From Acetobacteraceae bacterium UBA6159 (lineage in GTDB: Bacteria > Pseudomonadota > Alphaproteobacteria > Acetobacterales > Acetobacteraceae): 7,739 nt of DNA. The first letter of the stretch is position 1, and each line of letters starts with the position of its first letter. The notes beneath the pieces are model-generated. The model saw only the letters and a program-made list of their open reading frames with translations. It was not told the DNA's origin and ran no database searches. The translations under genes were made by a program, and so were the position numbers. Shown piece after piece: positions 5,792 through 7,739 of the stretch. The stretch covers positions 1-7,739 of the forward strand of contig DIUL01000026.1 in the NCBI GenBank assembly GCA_002422345.1, in the 5' to 3' direction.

Positions 5792-5843
5792 CTGGCAACT
5801 GCTCCTATCTTATTGAATAATATAGGTAAAAAGCAGTTGCCAG
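5792..5843. repeat. Nested palindrome with AT-rich centre
   Basis: Outer arms CTGGCAACTGC (5792-5802) and GCAGTTGCCAG (5833-5843) are perfect 11-bp inverted repeats. Inside them CCTAT (5804-5808) pairs with ATAGG (5822-5826), and at the centre TTATT (5810-5814) and AATAA (5816-5820) flank G5815. The whole can extrude as one cruciform or form one long imperfect hairpin. There is no T-tract, so it is not a typical intrinsic terminator. Confidence 0.75.
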
Positions 5844-5845
5844 AC

Positions 5846-5875
5846 CAGTTGCCAGAGTTGCCAGCCGGCAACTGC
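5846..5875. repeat. Second inverted-repeat cluster of the array
   Basis: CAGTTGCC (5846-5853) pairs with GGCAACTG (5867-5874) over a 13-nt loop. Alternatively AGTTGCC (5856-5862) pairs with GGCAACT (5867-5873) over a 4-nt loop. GCAGTTGCC at 5833-5841 could also pair with 5867-5875, so clusters one and two compete for partners. Confidence 0.6.
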
Positions 5876-5909
5876 TCTTGCCCCATAACCTATTGATAAC
5901 ATGCAATAC

Positions 5910-5973
5910 CAGTTGCCAACCAGTTGCCAGTTGCCAGAGTTGCTGACTGGCAACTGCTCAATTCTGGCAACTG
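5910..5973. repeat. Third inverted-repeat cluster of the array
   Basis: CAGTTGCCAG at 5928-5937 pairs perfectly with CTGGCAACTG at 5947-5956 over a 9-nt loop. The copy at 5921-5930 can take the same partner with a 16-nt loop. A further forward copy lies at 5966-5973, close to the helicase stop codon. This cluster could also slow transcription leaving the helicase gene. Confidence 0.6.
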
Positions 5974-5990
5974 GTCGATGCGAATGCGGA

Positions 5991-7739
5991 TCAGTTCTCC
6001 CGCTCGCCTGGAGGGTAGACCCACACCTCTGGATTTTCGACCACCGTGGGATTGCCTGACAAGGGTTCCTTGAAATGGCTCGGGTACAGTGGGACGAGCG
6101 ATCGAGTAACTTCTCCGGTCGCCGGGTCGACATCGTCCTCGTCCCGCCTGAACCGCATTCCCTCGACGACGAGATAGCCGAACTTCGAGCGACAATAAGG
6201 CAACCCGAACACGGTGCCGTCCTTCAGAAACTTGATATGTCCCGTCGTGGCAAGGACGCTGATCCGTTCACGGATCGTGCTGTGCCCACCCAGACCGGAC
6301 TTGTTCTCGAACTTCTCGGCGAACTGGCTCGACGTGTAGAGCCTGCCCTCGGCCGCCTCCTCATATAGCAGGCTGATGATGACATCATGTTTGCGGAACC
6401 GCTCGGCATCCAGTTTCGCCCCGCCAACCTGGCGCACGAGGCGCTCCTCCCGGCGGTCGATCTCCACCCAGCGCCCGTCAACCTTGTCCACACGCGTCGC
6501 TTCAAGCCCAGGCCCGTTGCGCAGCTCGATGTGCAATTCCCGCGCTGTCTGTTCCTCGTCAGGGCGGAACAGGATCATGCCTGTTGTATAGAACCCTCGT
6601 AGTGCACTGGCACCCGAAAGGGACAGGAACGGATCCTCCTTGACCTGTAGCTTGGTAACCTTCCTGGTGTGGTGCACCAGAATGATTCCGGCCTCCGGTG
6701 CTACCTCATCGCGTAGCGCTTCAACCCTGCTCTGCAGGAAGAACAGCATGGCATTGTTGTCATTCTCGCCGTCACCGCTAGGACCACCGTCAAAGAGGTT
6801 GCGGATCGGATCGATGCATATCACGTCCGGAGGTGCATCGGGAAAAACCTCGCGGATGGTCGCGATGACATACCCGACCCCGGTCTCATCCAGCAACATC
6901 CTCAATTTTGGCGTCACAACCAGCGTATCGCGCGCGCGCGCCACGATGGCGGGGTCAATCCGTAGTTGTTGCAGGCGTTCGCGCAGATAATCGTATTGGA
7001 TCTCGGCCTGCAGGTAGAAGATGCGCAGCGGCCGTGGCGGCGTGAACCGCAGGAACGGCACGCCAGCCGCGGCGTGCACCAGCAGGTTCAACAGAAAGTC
7101 GGACTTGCCGACCTTGGGCGCCCCGCCGAGGACGAGCATCCCGCCAGGCGTGAGGAGGCGTGGCCCGATCAGATCGTCAGGCATGGGCGAAGTGTCATCC
7201 AGCAGCGCGCCCAGCGTATGCGCCGGCAGTGTGGCGGTGGTGGTGGTCACCAGGTGCTCCTGCTGTGATGAGGCTGGCCGTCCTGGTACCCGAATGCTCG
7301 CGTCCCGCGCGTCAGCTTCCTTGACGTAGATGTCCCCCAGGCACCGGTCGATGTCGGCGTAACGGGCCTGCCATCGGTTGTCCCTGGCGGGCTCGGGAAC
7401 CGCCTCCATGGCCGCCTGCAGGCGAGACCGGGCCTCCATCATCGGCACGCCGTCCCGTGCCCAGCGACCCAGCAAGCGCACGGATGCTGCATGATAGGAA
7501 TCGCCGGCGATGATCTGCTGTATCAGTGCTTGCTCGTCGATCGGACCTGAGCGCGGGGGCAGGCCCGCGTCCCTGGGGTCGGCACCTGCCTTGGTCTCAG
7601 CCTTGCCCTGCCACCCCCGGTCCAACTCGTCCAGCAGGTCGATCGGCGAGCCGGGGATCAATCGCACGTCATGCGCAGGATTGTTGCCAACCCGACCGAA
7701 GAAGTAGGACTGCGATAGCGTCCAACTCTCGCTGCTGGC
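5991..7739 (-). CDS. Primase-helicase-type replication protein with RepA-like ATPase domain, N-terminus outside the window
   Basis: This is a replication protein whose visible part is 582 residues, and the frame is open to the window edge. The first ~140 residues (TLSQSYFFGRVGNNP, IPGSPIDLLDELD, RLLGRWARDGVPMMEA) resemble the region that follows the primase-polymerase domain in phage primase-helicase fusions. A RecA-like ATPase of the RepA/AAA_25 kind follows: Walker A GAPKVGKS at 206-213, Walker B VICIDP at 306-311, ILVHHTRK at 353-360 and SGASALRG at 375-382. The last ~150 residues look like a winged-helix-type tail (TSSQFAEKFENKSGLGGHSTIRERISVL). It probably unwinds, and perhaps primes, phage DNA. 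A GTG at 7667 could be taken as the start, but the conserved-looking residues before it argue that the gene begins outside the window. A primase active site cannot be checked here. The repeat array starts 17 bp after its stop codon. Confidence 0.9.
   Translation of the reverse strand, partial: ASSESWTLSQSYFFGRVGNNPAHDVRLIPGSPIDLLDELDRGWQGKAETKAGADPRDAGLPPRSGPIDEQALIQQIIAGDSYHAASVRLLGRWARDGVPMMEARSRLQAAMEAVPEPARDNRWQARYADIDRCLGDIYVKEADARDASIRVPGRPASSQQEHLVTTTTATLPAHTLGALLDDTSPMPDDLIGPRLLTPGGMLVLGGAPKVGKSDFLLNLLVHAAAGVPFLRFTPPRPLRIFYLQAEIQYDYLRERLQQLRIDPAIVARARDTLVVTPKLRMLLDETGVGYVIATIREVFPDAPPDVICIDPIRNLFDGGPSGDGENDNNAMLFFLQSRVEALRDEVAPEAGIILVHHTRKVTKLQVKEDPFLSLSGASALRGFYTTGMILFRPDEEQTARELHIELRNGPGLEATRVDKVDGRWVEIDRREERLVRQVGGAKLDAERFRKHDVIISLLYEEAAEGRLYTSSQFAEKFENKSGLGGHSTIRERISVLATTGHIKFLKDGTVFGLPYCRSKFGYLVVEGMRFRRDEDDVDPATGEVTRSLVPLYPSHFKEPLSGNPTVVENPEVWVYPPGEREN

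Larger units (their letters stand above)
5787..5973. repeat. Iteron-like array of GGCAACTG/CAGTTGCC, putative replication origin
   Basis: I counted ten exact copies of the 8-mer GGCAACTG. Five are forward (starting at 5787, 5794, 5867, 5949, 5966) and five inverted as CAGTTGCC (5834, 5846, 5910, 5921, 5928). Degenerate copies lie at 5855 and about 5937. The first two forward copies and the last two inverted copies overlap by one base (7-bp period). By chance an 8-mer would appear about 0.006 times in this length on both strands. Two AT-rich stretches (5804-5832 and 5885-5908) separate the copies into three clusters. Position directly after a primase-helicase gene, short repeats and AT-rich spacers together suggest an origin of replication. 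A regulatory array or transcription-blocking structure is also possible. No clear DnaA box was seen. Confidence 0.75.

Noticed and set aside
5787..5973. CRISPR array
   Set aside because: Repeats are only 8 bp, occur in both orientations and have irregular spacing with no unique spacers.
5581..6195. Minus-strand frames of about 100 codons reading through the repeat array
   Set aside because: Their GNW/QLP-type peptides come directly from the GGCAACTG repeats; start sites and codon use are poor.

Overview
The window reads as part of a tailed-phage genome or, more likely, a prophage in a GC-rich bacterium. The codons are strongly G/C-ending, and the closest remembered relatives of the packaging genes are alphaproteobacterial prophages. 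The host class is an inference and no chromosomal gene is present to confirm it. All supported genes lie on the minus strand, so the biological order runs from the right end of the window to the left.

Right end (7739 to 5991): the C-terminal 582 residues of a replication protein. It has the tail of a primase-polymerase-type region followed by a RepA-like RecA-fold helicase/ATPase domain; its true start lies outside the window. Next comes about 665 bp with no confident gene (5326-5990). It holds an array of ten exact copies of GGCAACTG in both orientations, a nested palindrome around an AT-rich core, a perfect 14-bp hairpin, a Z-DNA-like alternating tract, a 25-nt polypurine run and several short palindromes. 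Directly downstream of a replication gene, this is best read as a phage replication origin or a control region.

Middle (5325 to 4760): a 74-codon gene of unknown function whose stop overlaps (GTGA) the GTG start of a small HNH endonuclease. Then, after a 100-bp gap that begins with a G6-C-G9 tract, come two tandem, overlapping, related DNA methyltransferases. Each has an N-terminal ParB-like domain. Their catalytic motifs differ (TSPPY against DPPY), so they may modify different bases.

Left end (1953 to 1): the small terminase subunit and the large terminase subunit, the latter cut a little before its C-terminus. The TerS/TerL stop and start codons overlap.

Together this is a replication-to-packaging stretch: origin and primase-helicase, an HNH nuclease of the kind that assists terminase, modification enzymes that could protect phage DNA or mark it, and the DNA-packaging motor. 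The part least explained by known families is the non-coding repeat region at 5326-5990.
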